A DNA stretch of 64,000 nt from Megaustenia siamemsis (GCA_032433765.1 JAVIAB010000047.1:19501011-19565010), one strand, 5' to 3'. Positions 1 to 12,250 are shown, numbered from the stretch's first letter. Notes: generated by a model not told the origin, from the letters alone. Translations and numbers: made by a program.

Positions 1-551
1 CAGCGGCATTGAAGTGCTACAAGATGGCATACAGGGGCTTTGAAGTGCTACAAGATGGCACACAGTGGCCTTGAAGTGCTACAAGATGGCATACAGTGGC
101 CTTGAAGTGCGACAAGATGGCATACAGTGGCCTTGAAGTGCTGCAGGATGGCATACAGTGGCTTTGAAGTGCTGCAGGATAGCATACAGTGCCCTTGAAG
201 TGATGCAGGATAGCATACAGTGGCCTTGAAGTGCTGCAGGATGTCATACAGTGGCCTTGAAGTGCTGCAGGATGACATACAGTGGCCTTGAAGTGCTACA
301 AGATGGTATACATTGGCCTTGAAGTGCTGCAGGATAGCATACAGTGCCCTTGAAGTGATGCAGGATAGCATACAGTGGCCTTGAAGTGCTGCAGGATGTC
401 ATACAGTGGCCTTGAAGTGCTGCAGGATGACATACAGTGGCCTTTAAGTGCTACAAGATGGTATACATTGGCCTTGAAGTGCTGCAGGATAGCATACAGT
501 GGCCTTGAAGAGCTGTAAGTTGGCATACAGTGGCCTTTAAGTGCTGCAAGA
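1..551. repeat. 31-bp minisatellite, about 18 copies
   Basis: Tandem units containing 'cagtggccttgaagtgctgc' recur every 31 bp, with variants at a few positions. The array runs off the left edge of the window. Because 31 is not a multiple of 3, the open frames across it are by-products of the repeat and not genes. It lies just 3' of the first GIMAP copy. Confidence 0.95.
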
Positions 552-841
552 GCATTTGTTGGGTATCACAACGGGAATCTCGGTCACCAGGAAATAAATG
601 AAAGTGTTACAACACTTTTTCAAGACAGATGAAAGTTCATTGTAATGGAAACTATATGTGTGTTTAAAAAATATGCTGATACAAAATAGAATGGGAAGAA
701 ACTACAAGATGCAATCAAAGATAAGGCATGCAAGGAAATGAGACAGAAAAGACAATGGCAGCTTGTTGGGAAAGTATCGGACTAAAACTATTATCAATTT
801 AAGAATTGTTACAATTGAATCTCAACATCCTCATTTGAATC
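552..841. other. No gene seen; 3' flank of GIMAP copy 1
   Basis: AT-rich unique-looking sequence directly downstream (minus strand) of the GIMAP stop codon. It probably contains the 3' untranslated region. No other feature is seen. Confidence 0.5.
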
Positions 842-1918
842 TTACAAATATAGCGACAAAAATAAAATAAACAGAGCCAGAACAACAAAAAAGCCCACTA
901 TTGCCAATACACGGGGTTGCATCCATCTATTTGCATTCCTCCTTTCCAACAAAACGGTGGTATCATTCTGGCGAGGTTGAACGTTGTCCAATTCTTGTGT
1001 TCTTATCGCTAATTTTTCTTTTGTCTCGAGATTTGATTCTAAAACTCTAACTTGAATCAAAAGATCTTTCATCATGTCCGTGTTTTGAGCTTCAAGTTCT
1101 AGATGTTGCTTATGGCGTCTAATCTCCCTCTGCAGGTCCATGATTATATCAATAGCCCCTCCAGGGTTACTCCTGATATCAATTCGTCCAAGGCGTTTAC
1201 TTATGTCATCCAAAACTTGTTTAGTCTCCTTTTCTATCAGGGACTTTCTGCTAAACAATATCATCCTGTTTCTTCCTGTTTCAGCCTTCGTGTAATCAGT
1301 CCACGTATATGGGTGTCTCACGGCCTGTATTTTGGCTACTGCTGCTAACAACAAATCACGCTGGTTTCTTACCGACCGCTCGTCCTTGGCTCTGTTATTA
1401 AACAAAACACGTCTGTTTCCACATTCCGCGAACAGGTCCTTGATATCCCCAGTCTGGACATTACACCAGTCCTCAAATGACGTGTTCTCCTCCTCATTGT
1501 CCAAAGCAAAACTATCTCCATACGTCATGACGACGATACCGTAATCTTTAAAAATGTTGTCACCAAAAATTGATTTGATCATGGAAACTGTGTCTTTCTC
1601 CTGTTTCGTGAAGCGAACACCGTATTTGAAAACGATGATCAAAGCAGTAAAACCATTGGAACATAATTTTATCGCTTTTTCAACGTTTTGTAAAGTGAGT
1701 TTCACATCGTCAGGGTCGTTAACGTTTGTGTCTCCAATCCCAGGACCATCAACAACAGTGACGTCTATACCGTCAATGGTCGAGCTCTTGAACACAATCT
1801 CACCAGGACCAGTATGACTGCTAGACCTTGAGATAAAGACTTTGCAACCAAGAGTTGAGTTTCCGGTTGAGCTTTTCCCATTTCCGTCTCTGCCAAGAAT
1901 AAGTAAAGTAACAACCAT
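842..1918 (-). CDS. GIMAP-like AIG1 GTPase, copy 1 (intact)
   Basis: A 358-residue protein of the AIG1/GIMAP family, septin-related GTPases linked to immune-cell survival in vertebrates and to immune responses in molluscs (family knowledge). Visible motifs: P-loop GRDGNGKS (residues 9-16), G3 DGPG (57-60), the GIMAP conserved box ending RFTKQEKDTV (102-111), G4-position TYGD (132-135), and G5-like RRVLFNN (169-175). A heptad-rich, probably coiled-coil segment follows (about 230-320). The last 22 residues are hydrophobic, a likely membrane anchor. The P-loop sits unusually close to the N-terminus. A pyrimidine tract and CAG lie 14 nt before the ATG, so this may be the last coding exon of a longer gene. 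Codons read through without a break. TYGD and DGPG differ from the usual TKxD and DTPG. The family call is firm; expression and the true N-terminus are unknown. Confidence 0.93.
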   Translation of the reverse strand: MVVTLLILGRDGNGKSSTGNSTLGCKVFISRSSSHTGPGEIVFKSSTIDGIDVTVVDGPGIGDTNVNDPDDVKLTLQNVEKAIKLCSNGFTALIIVFKYGVRFTKQEKDTVSMIKSIFGDNIFKDYGIVVMTYGDSFALDNEEENTSFEDWCNVQTGDIKDLFAECGNRRVLFNNRAKDERSVRNQRDLLLAAVAKIQAVRHPYTWTDYTKAETGRNRMILFSRKSLIEKETKQVLDDISKRLGRIDIRSNPGGAIDIIMDLQREIRRHKQHLELEAQNTDMMKDLLIQVRVLESNLETKEKLAIRTQELDNVQPRQNDTTVLLERRNANRWMQPRVLAIVGFFVVLALFILFLSLYL

Positions 1919-2284
1919 TTTGGACGAGATGTCTGGAAAATAAAATAAAAAAATATTTAATTATTTTAGTTGAAAAATAATTGAAGAGAAATATAAAATT
2001 AAAACCTTTATATTTTATTTATAATCAGTACCTCTTCTACTTTTTATCGCTCACACATTAAGTGTGCTTTCGTGCGCTGTGTCGCTACTTTACGCAAAGC
2101 AGCGATATATCTGTATTTTTCGACTTTCATAAATCCATCTTCGGCATGTGAAGATTTGTTTAACAGGTTTTTGACCGGGGAACGGCCATTTTTGGTCTAC
2201 TTATGTAGACTTTTAACTGCAAACTGTAACTGGGTTCTTTAATGTGAGTCAGTGCACAATGGACCCCAGGTTTTTTCGCCGTCC
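1919..2284 (-). other. GIMAP copy 1 upstream region with likely 3' splice acceptor
   Basis: On the minus strand a T-rich tract ends in CCAG (1933-1936), with 14 nt left to the ATG. The same arrangement precedes the other three copies. Further upstream, about 2040-2270, the sequence resembles the upstream regions of copies 3 and 4 (around 42530-42900 and 49980-50360), so it was duplicated with the gene. No upstream exon could be identified by eye. Confidence 0.55.
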
Positions 2285-2765
2285 TCCTGGAGGGCTAGAC
2301 ATTGGATCTCACTACCCAGAGAGCTAGATATTGGATCTCACTACCCAGAGAGGGCTAGACATTGGATCTCACTATCCAGAGAGGGCTAGACATTGGATCT
2401 CACTACCCAGAGAGGGCTAGACATTGGATCTCACTACCCAGAGAGGGCTAGGCACTGGATCATTGGATCTCACTACCCAGAGAGGTCTAGACTTTGGATC
2501 TCATTACCCAGAAAGGGCTGGACATTTGATCTCACTACCCAGAGAGGGCTAAACATTGGATCTCACTACCCAGAGACGGCTAGACATTTGATCTCTCACT
2601 ACCCAGAGAGGTCTAGACATTGGATCTCATTACCCAGAGAGGGCTAGACATAGGATCTCACTTGCTAGAAAGGGCAACACAACGGGTCTCACTACCCAGT
2701 GAGGACTAGACAGTGGATCTATTTAGCCAGAGAGAACTAGACATTAGATCTCACTAATTAGAAAC
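2285..2765. repeat. 31-bp minisatellite, about 15 copies
   Basis: Units containing 'ctagacattggatctcacta' recur every 31 bp (for example starts at 2351, 2382, 2413), with indel variants. The sequence is unrelated to the 31-bp array at 1-551. It lies upstream of GIMAP copy 1. Confidence 0.93.
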
Positions 2766-2769
2766 AAGA

Positions 2770-2885
2770 AATGGTAAAGACACAAGGACACCACGGATTT
2801 GAAGTGAAAAATGTCCACTGGATTCGAACCTGTGAGCTTCTTATTTAGGTGCCGATGTCACACCTCTAGGCCATCCATACATTTA
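2770..2885 (-). mobile_element. Degenerate tRNA-derived SINE (SINE-4)
   Basis: The reverse complement has an A-box-like TGGCCTAGAGG and a B-box GGTTCGAATCC at tRNA-like spacing. Relatives lie at about 36025-36110, 42965-43085 and 50405-50535. No TSD was identified. Confidence 0.5.
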
Positions 2886-3262
2886 ACTGTGTAGTTATTT
2901 TCTTCTTCATTTAAAACGTATATGGTAAAAGATTTCTTGTCACCCTCGTCTTCTCTGTCTCTCTCTCTTTTTTTTTCTCTCTCTCTCATCCCATCCTATG
3001 GGATCCCTCCTTTCATCCATTCTATTCTTTCAAAATTTTCACTGACTCCTTTGATCCAATTAAATTCTACCTATCCTATTATCTGTTAATCATGTGACCA
3101 ACATCTACGTAAATCCGGGCCACCATTTTTAATCTGCCTTTTTTCAGGTCAGTGTTTGGCTGTAGTGTCTACACTTTTTTTTTAAATACAATTTTGTTGA
3201 TTTCTGTATAATTTTGATTTGTAACTGGTGAAGGTTTTGGCCGAAACGTCGTAGATTGTTCT

Positions 3263-3302
<40 letters not shown>

Positions 3303-3317
3303 TAATTTAACATTTTT
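2886..3317. repeat. Low-complexity pyrimidine tracts and (CT)n
   Basis: Contains CT-rich runs at about 2955-2990 and (CT)n at about 3261-3300. Just before the latter is 'ggccgaaacgtcgta', a motif also found at the end of the PLE near 16130 and in the hairpin at 18.6-18.9 kb. No gene seen. Confidence 0.7.
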
Positions 3318-3510
3318 TGGGGCACATCATGAGAAGAGGAAAGTTGGAATACTTGGTTACAATTGGCAAAATAAAAGGAAAGAGAGATCGCGAACGGCAA
3401 AGAAAGGGCATGGGAAACAGTCAACAGAACTGATACGATGCACTGTAGAAGATTGTGGAATAACATAATCGCCTACGCCAACCGGTACGGCACATGATGA
3501 TGATGATTAA
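3318..3510 (+). mobile_element. LINE-A 3' fragment
   Basis: The plus strand encodes HIMRRGKLEYLVT and KIKGKRDR, the C-terminal end of the non-LTR reverse-transcriptase protein seen at 43600-44478. A short deletion and frame breaks follow. It ends in the same Asn-Arg-rich tail and an (ATG)n microsatellite. It is a dead 5'-truncated copy. Confidence 0.85.
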
Positions 3511-3899
3511 ATTAACAGCTTAATATTAATTTGTGTTTATTTCGCATTAAAAGATATTTTTGCCCGTCTGAGGTCATATGGCGAATACTGTGTTAGTGAC
3601 CATATTGTTTCTTCTTATATACTAGTAGAAACATTACTTTAGACCTAAATTAGAGTGTTTTTCTAGGAAAAATATCAGTGACTATAAATATCTGATGTCT
3701 TACAGAAAGATCGAAGAAATCTAAAGGATACGAGTGTAGTCTCAAATAATTGTTAGCTAAAGTGATGGTTTAGACACTACAGGGTGCGAAACACAGTGCA
3801 ACATCAATTGTTTTACCAGAAATAAAGAACAATATAAGAAGATTACGATATGCCAATAACGATTTTTCCCCGATAAAATGGTTTACTATAAAAAGGGCT
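3511..3899. other. No gene; short SINE-1 remnant
   Basis: About 3566-3612 ('atatggcgaatactgtgtta' and neighbours) resembles the 3' body of SINE-1. The rest is unrecognised AT-rich sequence. Confidence 0.4.
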
Positions 3900-4500
3900 T
3901 CTCTGCCCTGGTTGGCTACCATGGAGCGTCATTTCGCTCTGTCTCTTGCTTTGATAGTGCAGGTTGTCATACACTGACTTATCCATCTTTTGATGTTACA
4001 AGTCCATATTAGTTTAGGTCTGCCTTTGCCTCTTTTGGGCCTCAAAATCTCACTTGTCTTGTTTGAATTGTGTTTTAGTAGTTCTTTTTTCATTTTTAGT
4101 TGTTGTAAGACTTCATCATTTATTTTATTTTCTTTACATCTAATTCTTCCTATTCTTCTATAAATCCACATATCAAAGGCTTCAATTTTATGTTCTATTT
4201 TCTTATCTAATGTCCATGTTTCTGCACCATATAGGAATGTTGAGAAGATATAACATTTTGCTATTCCTAGTTTTAACCCTGTTGTTATTTATTTTGATGT
4301 CAGTGTATTTTTCATTGCATTAACATTGCTTTTTGCAATTCCTATTCTTTTTTTTTTTCAGTTTTCCATTTTCCATCACTAGTCCATGGTGTTTGTAGCT
4401 CTGAACTGTCTCCATGTCTATTCCTTCAATTTTGATTTCCACTTGTAGCATGTGTGTATTATGTTTGTTTTATTTTTTTTTAATAGAGTGTGACACTTCA
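3900..4500 (-). mobile_element. LINE-B fragment
   Basis: The minus strand encodes a decayed reverse-transcriptase C-terminal region. It has the ...AETWTLDKK... block, MWIYRRIGRIRCKE, then the basic tail RGKGRPKLIWTCNIKRW. It is 5'-truncated with stops and frameshifts. Sister copies: 7915-8385, 10708-11230, 21640-22190 and 33240-33745. Confidence 0.83.
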
Positions 4501-4557
4501 CCCTCCCTCTTTGGTGTTATAATGATTTCCAAGTGCGTTCATATGTCAGTTCGTTAA

Positions 4558-4836
4558 CTCTTTCTGTACATTTCTACACACTGTGCGCCATGCCGATTTT
4601 GACCGCGTACGTTTCACCGCATAGTGCGTCGCCCTGAATTTGATTAATGTATTCTTTTCCATGTCTTGTATTATCTCGGTATTGGTGAAATCTAATTCAG
4701 TGTTCAATTATCTAAAAATTCATATATAATATGTTACATAAATATAAATTTATATATTGATTCTTAAAACCATGAGAAATTATGTCTCTGAAATATCTTC
4801 CGTTGCATTGAAAATAAAGCTTCTGTACCGAAAGAG
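4558..4836. mobile_element. 279-bp TTAA-target MITE (piggyBac-like)
   Basis: The element is bounded by TTAA at 4554-4557 and 4837-4840. Its ends are inverted: CTCTTTCTGTACA on the left, and CTCTTTCGGTACA when the right end is reverse-complemented. A reverse-oriented relative is at 39207-39496, and the larger element at 12760-13844 has related termini. TTAA duplication is the hallmark of piggyBac-type transposition. The element has no coding capacity. Confidence 0.82.
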
Positions 4837-4919
4837 TTAAAGCTCTGGATTTATCTTCATCTCTTAGAGAAGTCGAAACACATCTCTTCTAGCGTTATTA
4901 CAATACTAGATCTTTCATC

Positions 4920-5205
4920 AAAAAAGAGAAAGCAAAAAGAGAGCTAATTTCCAATATTAGGAAGAAACAATCATCATTTTTTAGCCATGTAATGAGAAGA
5001 GAACAACTGCAATATATTGTAACAACTAGAAAAATTGAGTGACGAAGAGATAGAGGGAAGCAAAGAGAAAAAATAACAGACAGCTTAAGAGAATGTTTGG
5101 CAGAATGTCAACAACAGAAATGATAAATAACTGCCGAGATCGAAAATTGTGGAGAGACATGATCACCTACGCCAGTAGGCCGGGTACTTGATGATGCTGA
5201 TATCT
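4920..5205 (+). mobile_element. LINE-A' 3' fragment
   Basis: Encodes KAKRELISNIRKKQS, MRREQLQYIVTTRKIE and a decayed tail ending 'ctacgccagtaggccgggta' plus ATG-type repeats. It is closely similar to 60041-60320 and to the minus-strand copy at 29745-29960. Confidence 0.82.
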
Positions 5206-6054
5206 TTCATTTCGATAGACCCCACCACAGCGAAGACTATGTAGAAAACTAAGTCTAGTGAAAGGAAGAAAGCGATTCAGACACAGAATGAAGATCAGAA
5301 ACATAATTTATTTGAGTGACAGATACGAGGAAGAACAATGAAAAAAAAATATTTTTAGGAAGAGACAGACTAAAAGAGATAAAATTAAAAATGACAAAGC
5401 GAGTAGTAAAGATAAGCCACTTACTTACCTTTTCTTAATGACATAGCCTATGTATACAACAGCAAAATGTGTACGCTTAATTTATCGCGCCTCTGAATCA
5501 CATACTTTCTTTGCGTCTCCTCTTGAGCTTGATATTACACTACACCGTGTTATCAAACTATCGATACCAACATAATACTGTATATCTGACACAACAACAC
5601 GTGACTAGACAAGTGAACTTTGACATTTCACGTTAGCTTTTCCAGGAAAATCCTACGAATAGTTCACCATTCAAAATCCCATCACTGTGCTATGTAATAT
5701 TCGACCTTGACCTAGTTATATTGAGCCAAGTATAGCCTTCCCGGGAAACCTTGCTACGTGGACACAAACACGAAAGAGTTGTTTATTAGGAAAGGCTGTG
5801 CGGTAAATTTTCGTTTGACGGTTTTACTGCTGTAATGACGTTAGAGCTCTGTATCGCACCACCTGCTGGTAAAGAATGAACTTACTCTAGGCAAGAACAA
5901 TTCATTTAAAACGATAAACGAATAAGAAGGTGGAGTGGGAGGCTCTGCTAGTGTTACAAGATAGTCAGACAGACATATAGACAGGCATATATACACAAAT
6001 AGATATATAGATAGACAGACACACAGACAGAGAAAGAAAGACAGACAGACAGGC
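5206..6054. repeat. Module 'L' flank, copy 1
   Basis: Shared with about 26940-28548 and 55080-56010. Anchors include 'ttctttgcgtctcct', 'ccacttacttaccttttctt' and a conserved stretch near 'ggttttactgctgtaatgac'. It leads directly into a (GATA)n array. No gene seen. It belongs to a segmental repeat that accompanies the GIMAP copies. Confidence 0.75.
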
Positions 6055-6833
<779 letters not shown>

Positions 6834-7212
6834 CTTCAAGAAGTGCCAGTCTCAGGCTAGTGAGATACGATGTCTAGCCTTCTCGAAAAAATGGCAAAAT
6901 ACAAGAGGTCTCTGTGCATTTGCGTACGTTAAAGAACCATAGAAACTGTAAAGTCGAAAAGAGCAGGCCAACGATGGCAGCTGTCCATGGAAACAATTGT
7001 TATGCAAATATATCCATCCAAGCCAAAGATGCAAGTGTCGGCCTGAAAGGCTCAGATATCACGGCTATATCGTAAATTAGCAACACAACGCTTCCAAGTC
7101 CACTTAACGGGTGACAAGTAGTAAGTAATAAAGTGGAGGCAAGAGTAGTACTTGTAGCTCCAACACCTTTTTAGTAGTAAATACGGTTTCTGTAGCAAAA
7201 CAGCATTACAAA
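6834..7212. other. No gene seen
   Basis: Non-repetitive-looking spacer after the GATA array. No protein or RNA feature recognised. Confidence 0.5.
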
Positions 7213-7512
7213 TGGTCAGTGGAAATGGGTAAACCACACGACTGAGCTACCGACGTTCGGACAACCCGTGTTCGATTCCCGCTGGAAGCAATGTGAGTTG
7301 TACTAGTGGTTGGAAAATAAATTTCCCGCGGTCGACCCAGCCGCTGATAGAAATTAGTACCAGGATAGTACTCCATGAAGGTGAGTTTCGATGCTTGAAG
7401 CGACAATATCCAGGAGTCTCCGAACATTCTGGATAGGCGGTAGAGCACATATTGTGAAAACTCGCGTACTAAGACGCCGATTCAAGTCTCGTGCTTTACC
7501 TTTACCTTTAGG
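7213..7512 (+). mobile_element. tRNA-derived SINE-2
   Basis: Has a tRNA-like head with the B-box-like TGTTCGATTCCC at about 7268-7279. The body is shared with 46752-47086 and 54226-54560 (which are on the opposite strand), including 'ccgaacattctggatag' in this orientation. The tail is (TTTACC)n-like. The A-box side is degenerate. Confidence 0.75.
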
Positions 7513-7914
7513 TAAACCAACAAATATCATATGCAAGCGAATGTGAATACATAATAACTGAAATAAAGACACAAATAGTAATATTAAACAATGATGTTGA
7601 ACCGAACTGCGATATGGCGTAATCCAGTATGTACATGGTTGAAGATGTTACAGTCAGAGTGCCGCTTTGCACTGTCCTGTCTTCTCTACAAGTTTAATCA
7701 TTCAATTCTAGTTATTTTCCCCTTCCTATTATAAGTGCTAAAAGTGATTGATACTGATACTAACTGCATCACTTGCTGTTGTGTTAATCGATCACTTAAC
7801 ACTAGATACAGTAGACTTATAACACAGAAACATGTGTAACAATTTACCCCGAAAATTATGCGCTGAAGGTCTGTAAAATTTATGGTCACTAACACCATAT
7901 TCTAACAACAAAAC
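7513..7914. repeat. Shared module segment plus SINE-1 remnant
   Basis: About 7570-7825 ('aatgatgttgaaccgaac' to the GATCACTTAACACTAG region) aligns by eye with 30430-30660 and 56015-56305. About 7839-7905 is a SINE-1 body fragment. No gene seen. Confidence 0.6.
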
Positions 7915-8385
7915 AAATAAAAGCAGGGCTGACACTAAGAATAGCAAAATGTTACATCTTCTCAATATTCCTGTATGGTGCAGAAACATGGACATTAGAC
8001 AAGAAAACAGAACAGAAAATTTAAGCCTTGAAATGTGGATTTATATAAGAATAGGTAGAATTGGATGGAAAGAAAAGAAAACAAACGATGAAGTTTTAAA
8101 ACAACTAAAAATAAAAAGAGAACTACTAAATACAATTAAGACAAGACAAATTAAGTTTTTTTAGGCACGTTAAACGACACAAAAGCCTACTAAAAGTAAC
8201 ATTGGAAGGAAAATATAAGGAAAAAAGAGGCAGAGGCAGACCAAGACTAACATTGACGAGTAACATCAAAAGTTGGACAAGTCAACCTATGACAACCTAC
8301 ACTATCAAAGCAAGAAAGAGTGGAATGGTGATCCATGGTAGCCAACCTTCGTTGCCGAGACGGCAGTCGATGTTGATGATGATGA
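7915..8385 (+). mobile_element. LINE-B fragment
   Basis: Encodes WTLDKKTEQK, IGRIGWKEKKTNDEVLKQLK and a RGRPRLT..NIKSW tail ending 'gatgttgatgatgatga'. It is broken by frameshifts, including one in the T-run near 8157. A SINE-1 3' scrap follows at about 8388-8430. Confidence 0.85.
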
Positions 8386-8440
8386 ACGCCATATTCCCTA
8401 TACGCCACTTGAAGTGACGGGACTCTTTATTTTACTATGT

Positions 8441-8923
8441 GTTTTATTTTACTATGTGTTTTATTTTACTATGTGTAACGATAACAATGCAAATGATTCG
8501 CGATAAAAGTGGCAATAGCATGAAACACAATGGCTTATTTAATAACACAACATACCAGAACCTTCTGCACACTTGACACAGCCCTTCGATGTAACGAGGC
8601 AAAAAGGAACGACCACAGTTATCCTAAACCATAAACCCAACTTGTACAATTACTAGTAAAACCATTTCTCCGCAAGCTGGTGAGCACAAATTAGGGCGAA
8701 CTAAACACTTTCCGGGAAAGGTGACTCACTGAAACACTGAGCCAGCTGTTACAGTTTCGAAGTTTGCCATTACTTTTTTTTCTCTTTCTTTCTTTCTTGC
8801 TTTCCTACCTTCTTGCTTTCTTACTTTCTTTCGTTCTTTCTTTCTTTCTTATTTTTTTTTCTTTCTTTCCCTTCAATTCCCTTATATTAATCAATCTTTC
8901 GTTTTTCTTTTATTCTTTTTTCA
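8441..8923. repeat. Module 'R' flank, copy 1
   Basis: Shared with about 30720-31060 and 57340-57660: 'acacaatggcttatttaata', the 'ctagtaaa' block, the 'tttccgggaaag' block, then a T/C-rich run entering the TCTA array. No gene seen. Confidence 0.72.
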
Positions 8924-9600
<677 letters not shown>

Positions 9601-10707
9601 ATATATATATCCCTTATTGGAATTATTTAAACATAACAGCGTACTATATGGATTTTATTTACTTTTCAAGGTCACTATCCCAGGTGTACATTATTTTCCC
9701 CAAAATGTCGTCAGTAGATTGGTAACCTTGGACTGAATCTATTTCTCTTCATTAGCCAGAACGTAGAACGTGTATGTTATCAGTAACCATAAATATGAGA
9801 CCAGGTAAAGTTTTATTTATTGTCTGGGATTAGGGGTGTGTTGTTGGAAGGTGGCAATAGAGCATTCACAAATCACTTTACCTTTCTAAATACAAATTTG
9901 ACATTAACCATGGGGCGATTAACGTTCCAACTCTTTACTTCAGTATTTTTCCTTTTCACATATTCTGTAGAACAGATTATACATCTTCGCGCTGTACACA
10001 TTTTAAATACCATATATTTGCATTTATATTGATAATGTTTTCTTCTAATTTTGCAGCCTGACATCACAGCAATTCTTTCTGCTGACACAGCAGTCAATAA
10101 TAATTCACTATAAACACACGTTCTAAATGAATCGCCAAAATAACGTTACCGTTCTAACATTATTCTTCAGGTCAGCTACATATTTCCAATTGTTGTGTTA
10201 ACCTGCTAAACTTAGAGGAAGATGGATAAAGAATAAAGACAAGTAAACTTCATCACACCCCGAATATGGCGTGTAAGGAATATTGTGTTAGTGCCCATTT
10301 CTTCTTGAACATCCGCACATTTCTGAGCAGAGTGGTCAGTACTACTCCACCACCGTCCTTCTTTCCCTAGGAAATGTAGATCAAAACCTGGCTTTGGTCC
10401 CAGCAGACCATTTCACTGACCCTGCTCTAACGCTGCTATTGGGCATGGTCGTACGTACGATTTTCTTATTTGCATTATTGTTGTTTGCTTTATTATTGTG
10501 TCTTTAAACTTGTTTTACTATTATTAATATATGGCCTTTGGCGTCTTGGCAGACGGTTGGTAACAAGCAATCATGATAAGTATGTAGTTTGGTAAAATAT
10601 TAATGTCTCATGCTGCTTTTGCCGAACAGCTTCTCTCGTGGCTGAATCTGTCAATATTGGATAGACAGATCCGTCCTAAAAATGAACAAAGAGTATTTGT
10701 GGTCATC
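9601..10707. other. Module tail, then unrecognised spacer
   Basis: 9608-9925 is shared with 31390-31700 (for example 'aaacataacagcgtactat', 'gagaccaggtaaag', 'attaaccatggggc'). About 10255-10440 includes a SINE-like scrap. The rest holds nothing recognisable. Confidence 0.6.
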
Positions 10708-11230
10708 AGCATTGAGTGCTGTCTCCGCAACGAAGGTTGGCTACCATGGAGCGCTATTCCACTCTGTCTTTTGCTTTGATGGTGCAGATTGTCACAGGTT
10801 GACATGACCATCTTTTGATGTTACTCGTCCAATTTAGTCTTGGTCTGCCACTTTTTACTTGTACTTTCCCTTCCAATAGTATTTATATTAGGTTATTGTG
10901 TCTTTTAGCATGCCCTAAAAATTGCATTTGTCCTTTCTGAATTGTATTTAGTAGTTCTCTTTTCATTTTTAGTTGTTTTAAAACTTCATCGTTTGTTTTC
11001 TTTTCTTTCCATCCAATTCTACCTATTCTTATATAAATCCACATTTCAAAGGCTTAAATTTTCTGTTCTGTTTTCTTGTCTAATGTCCATGTTTTTGCAC
11101 CATATATTGAGAAGATGTAACATTTTGCTATTCTTAGTTTCAGCCCTGGTGTTATTTGTTCTGTTGTTAGTATATTTTTCATGGCATTAAAATTACTTTT
11201 TGACATACCTATTCTTTTGTTTATTTCAGT
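10708..11230 (-). mobile_element. LINE-B fragment
   Basis: Minus-strand reverse-transcriptase end. It has NFNAMKNILTTEQITPGLKL, the WTLDKKTEQKI block, then the decayed IGRIGWKEK...LKQLK and basic tail ending near 'gctaccatggagcgc'. It abuts or interrupts LINE-D upstream; their junction lies at about 11210-11260. Confidence 0.85.
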
Positions 11231-12250
11231 TTTACCTTTTCCATCACATTTGTAGTATCTGGCCTTTTCTCCTTTTTCCCAGCGTCTTTTGTCTTCTGAA
11301 TTTGATATCAACGCTGCCTCGAGAGTTGCTGTGCTATTGTCTGTGTTTGATCTCCAAGTGATACGATCTACAGCTAGATTTTCCCAGTGTCTTTCACTGA
11401 TAGAGAATTCACTTAAGGAAGCCATGTAAACATAATTACATCCCAGCACTTGTCTGACAATTAGTCTCTTTCCTTTCTTCAGTTTGCCATACAATATTTC
11501 TTTGGGAATACGATTGTTTTCCGTTGTTCTTACATGACGCAACCACTTTACGAACCCTAATTGTTGCCATGATGGATGGGAGTTTGGCTCGTTGTAAGTC
11601 ATTAGAGTTGATTACTTTGTCCTGTCATGATGGATGGGAGTTTGGCTCGTTGTAAGTCATTAGAGTTGATTACTTTGTCCTGCCATGATGGATGGGAGTT
11701 TGGCTCGTTGTAAGTCATTAGAGTTGATTACTTTAACCTGCCATGATGGATGGGAGTTTGGCTCGTTGTAAGTCATTAGAGTTGATTACTTTGTCCTGTC
11801 ATGATGGATGGGAGTTTGGCTCGTTGTAAGTCATTAGAGTTGATTACTTTGTCCTGCCATGATGGATGGGAGTTTCGTTTGTTATAAGACATTAGAGTTG
11901 GTTACTTTGTCCTGTCATGATGGATGGGAGTTTGGCTCGTTGTAAGACATTAGAGTTGGTTACTTTGTCCTGTCATGATGGATGGGAGTTTGGCTCGTTG
12001 TAAGACATTAGTGTTGGTTTTATTGTCCTGCCATGATGGATGGGAGTTTGGCTCGTTGTAAGACATTAGTGTTGGTTATATTGTCCTGCCATTTGATGTT
12101 CAGAATCTTTCGAAGGCAACGCACATGAAAGCTGTTTAACCTTTTCTCCTGCCCTGCATAGGTAATCCAAGTTCCTTATCAGTATACAAGTTTACTCAGC
12201 ACACAACTGTGGTAAATTTTAATCTTAGTCCTGAGTGTTAGTTTGGTGTT
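11231..12250 (-). mobile_element. LINE-D 3' ORF fragment containing a minisatellite
   Basis: Reading the minus strand from about 12240 gives decayed LNSFHVRCLRKILNIKWQD, then tandem repeats, then LRHVRTTENNRIPKEILYGKL, WENLAVDRITWRS and STATLEAALIS. This is the widespread non-LTR retrotransposon C-terminus with the order 'cysteine-rich ..NIKWQD.. LGHVRRM.. RIPK.. LYGEL.. DR..WR'. The repeated part falls between NIKWQD and the HVR motif. The copy is 5'-truncated and dead. Confidence 0.82.
11568..12090. repeat. 58-bp minisatellite inside LINE-D
   Basis: Units with 'catgatggatgggagtttgg' recur every 58 bp (starts at 11626, 11684 and so on), about 9 copies. On the minus strand one unit codes for QRAKLPSIM plus flanking residues, which is normal LINE-D protein sequence, so the unit derives from the element's ORF. 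Confidence 0.9.

Noticed and set aside
1103..1817. Plus-strand frames opposite the GIMAP copies
   Set aside because: Antisense shadows of the GTPase gene, conserved only because the coding strand is conserved.
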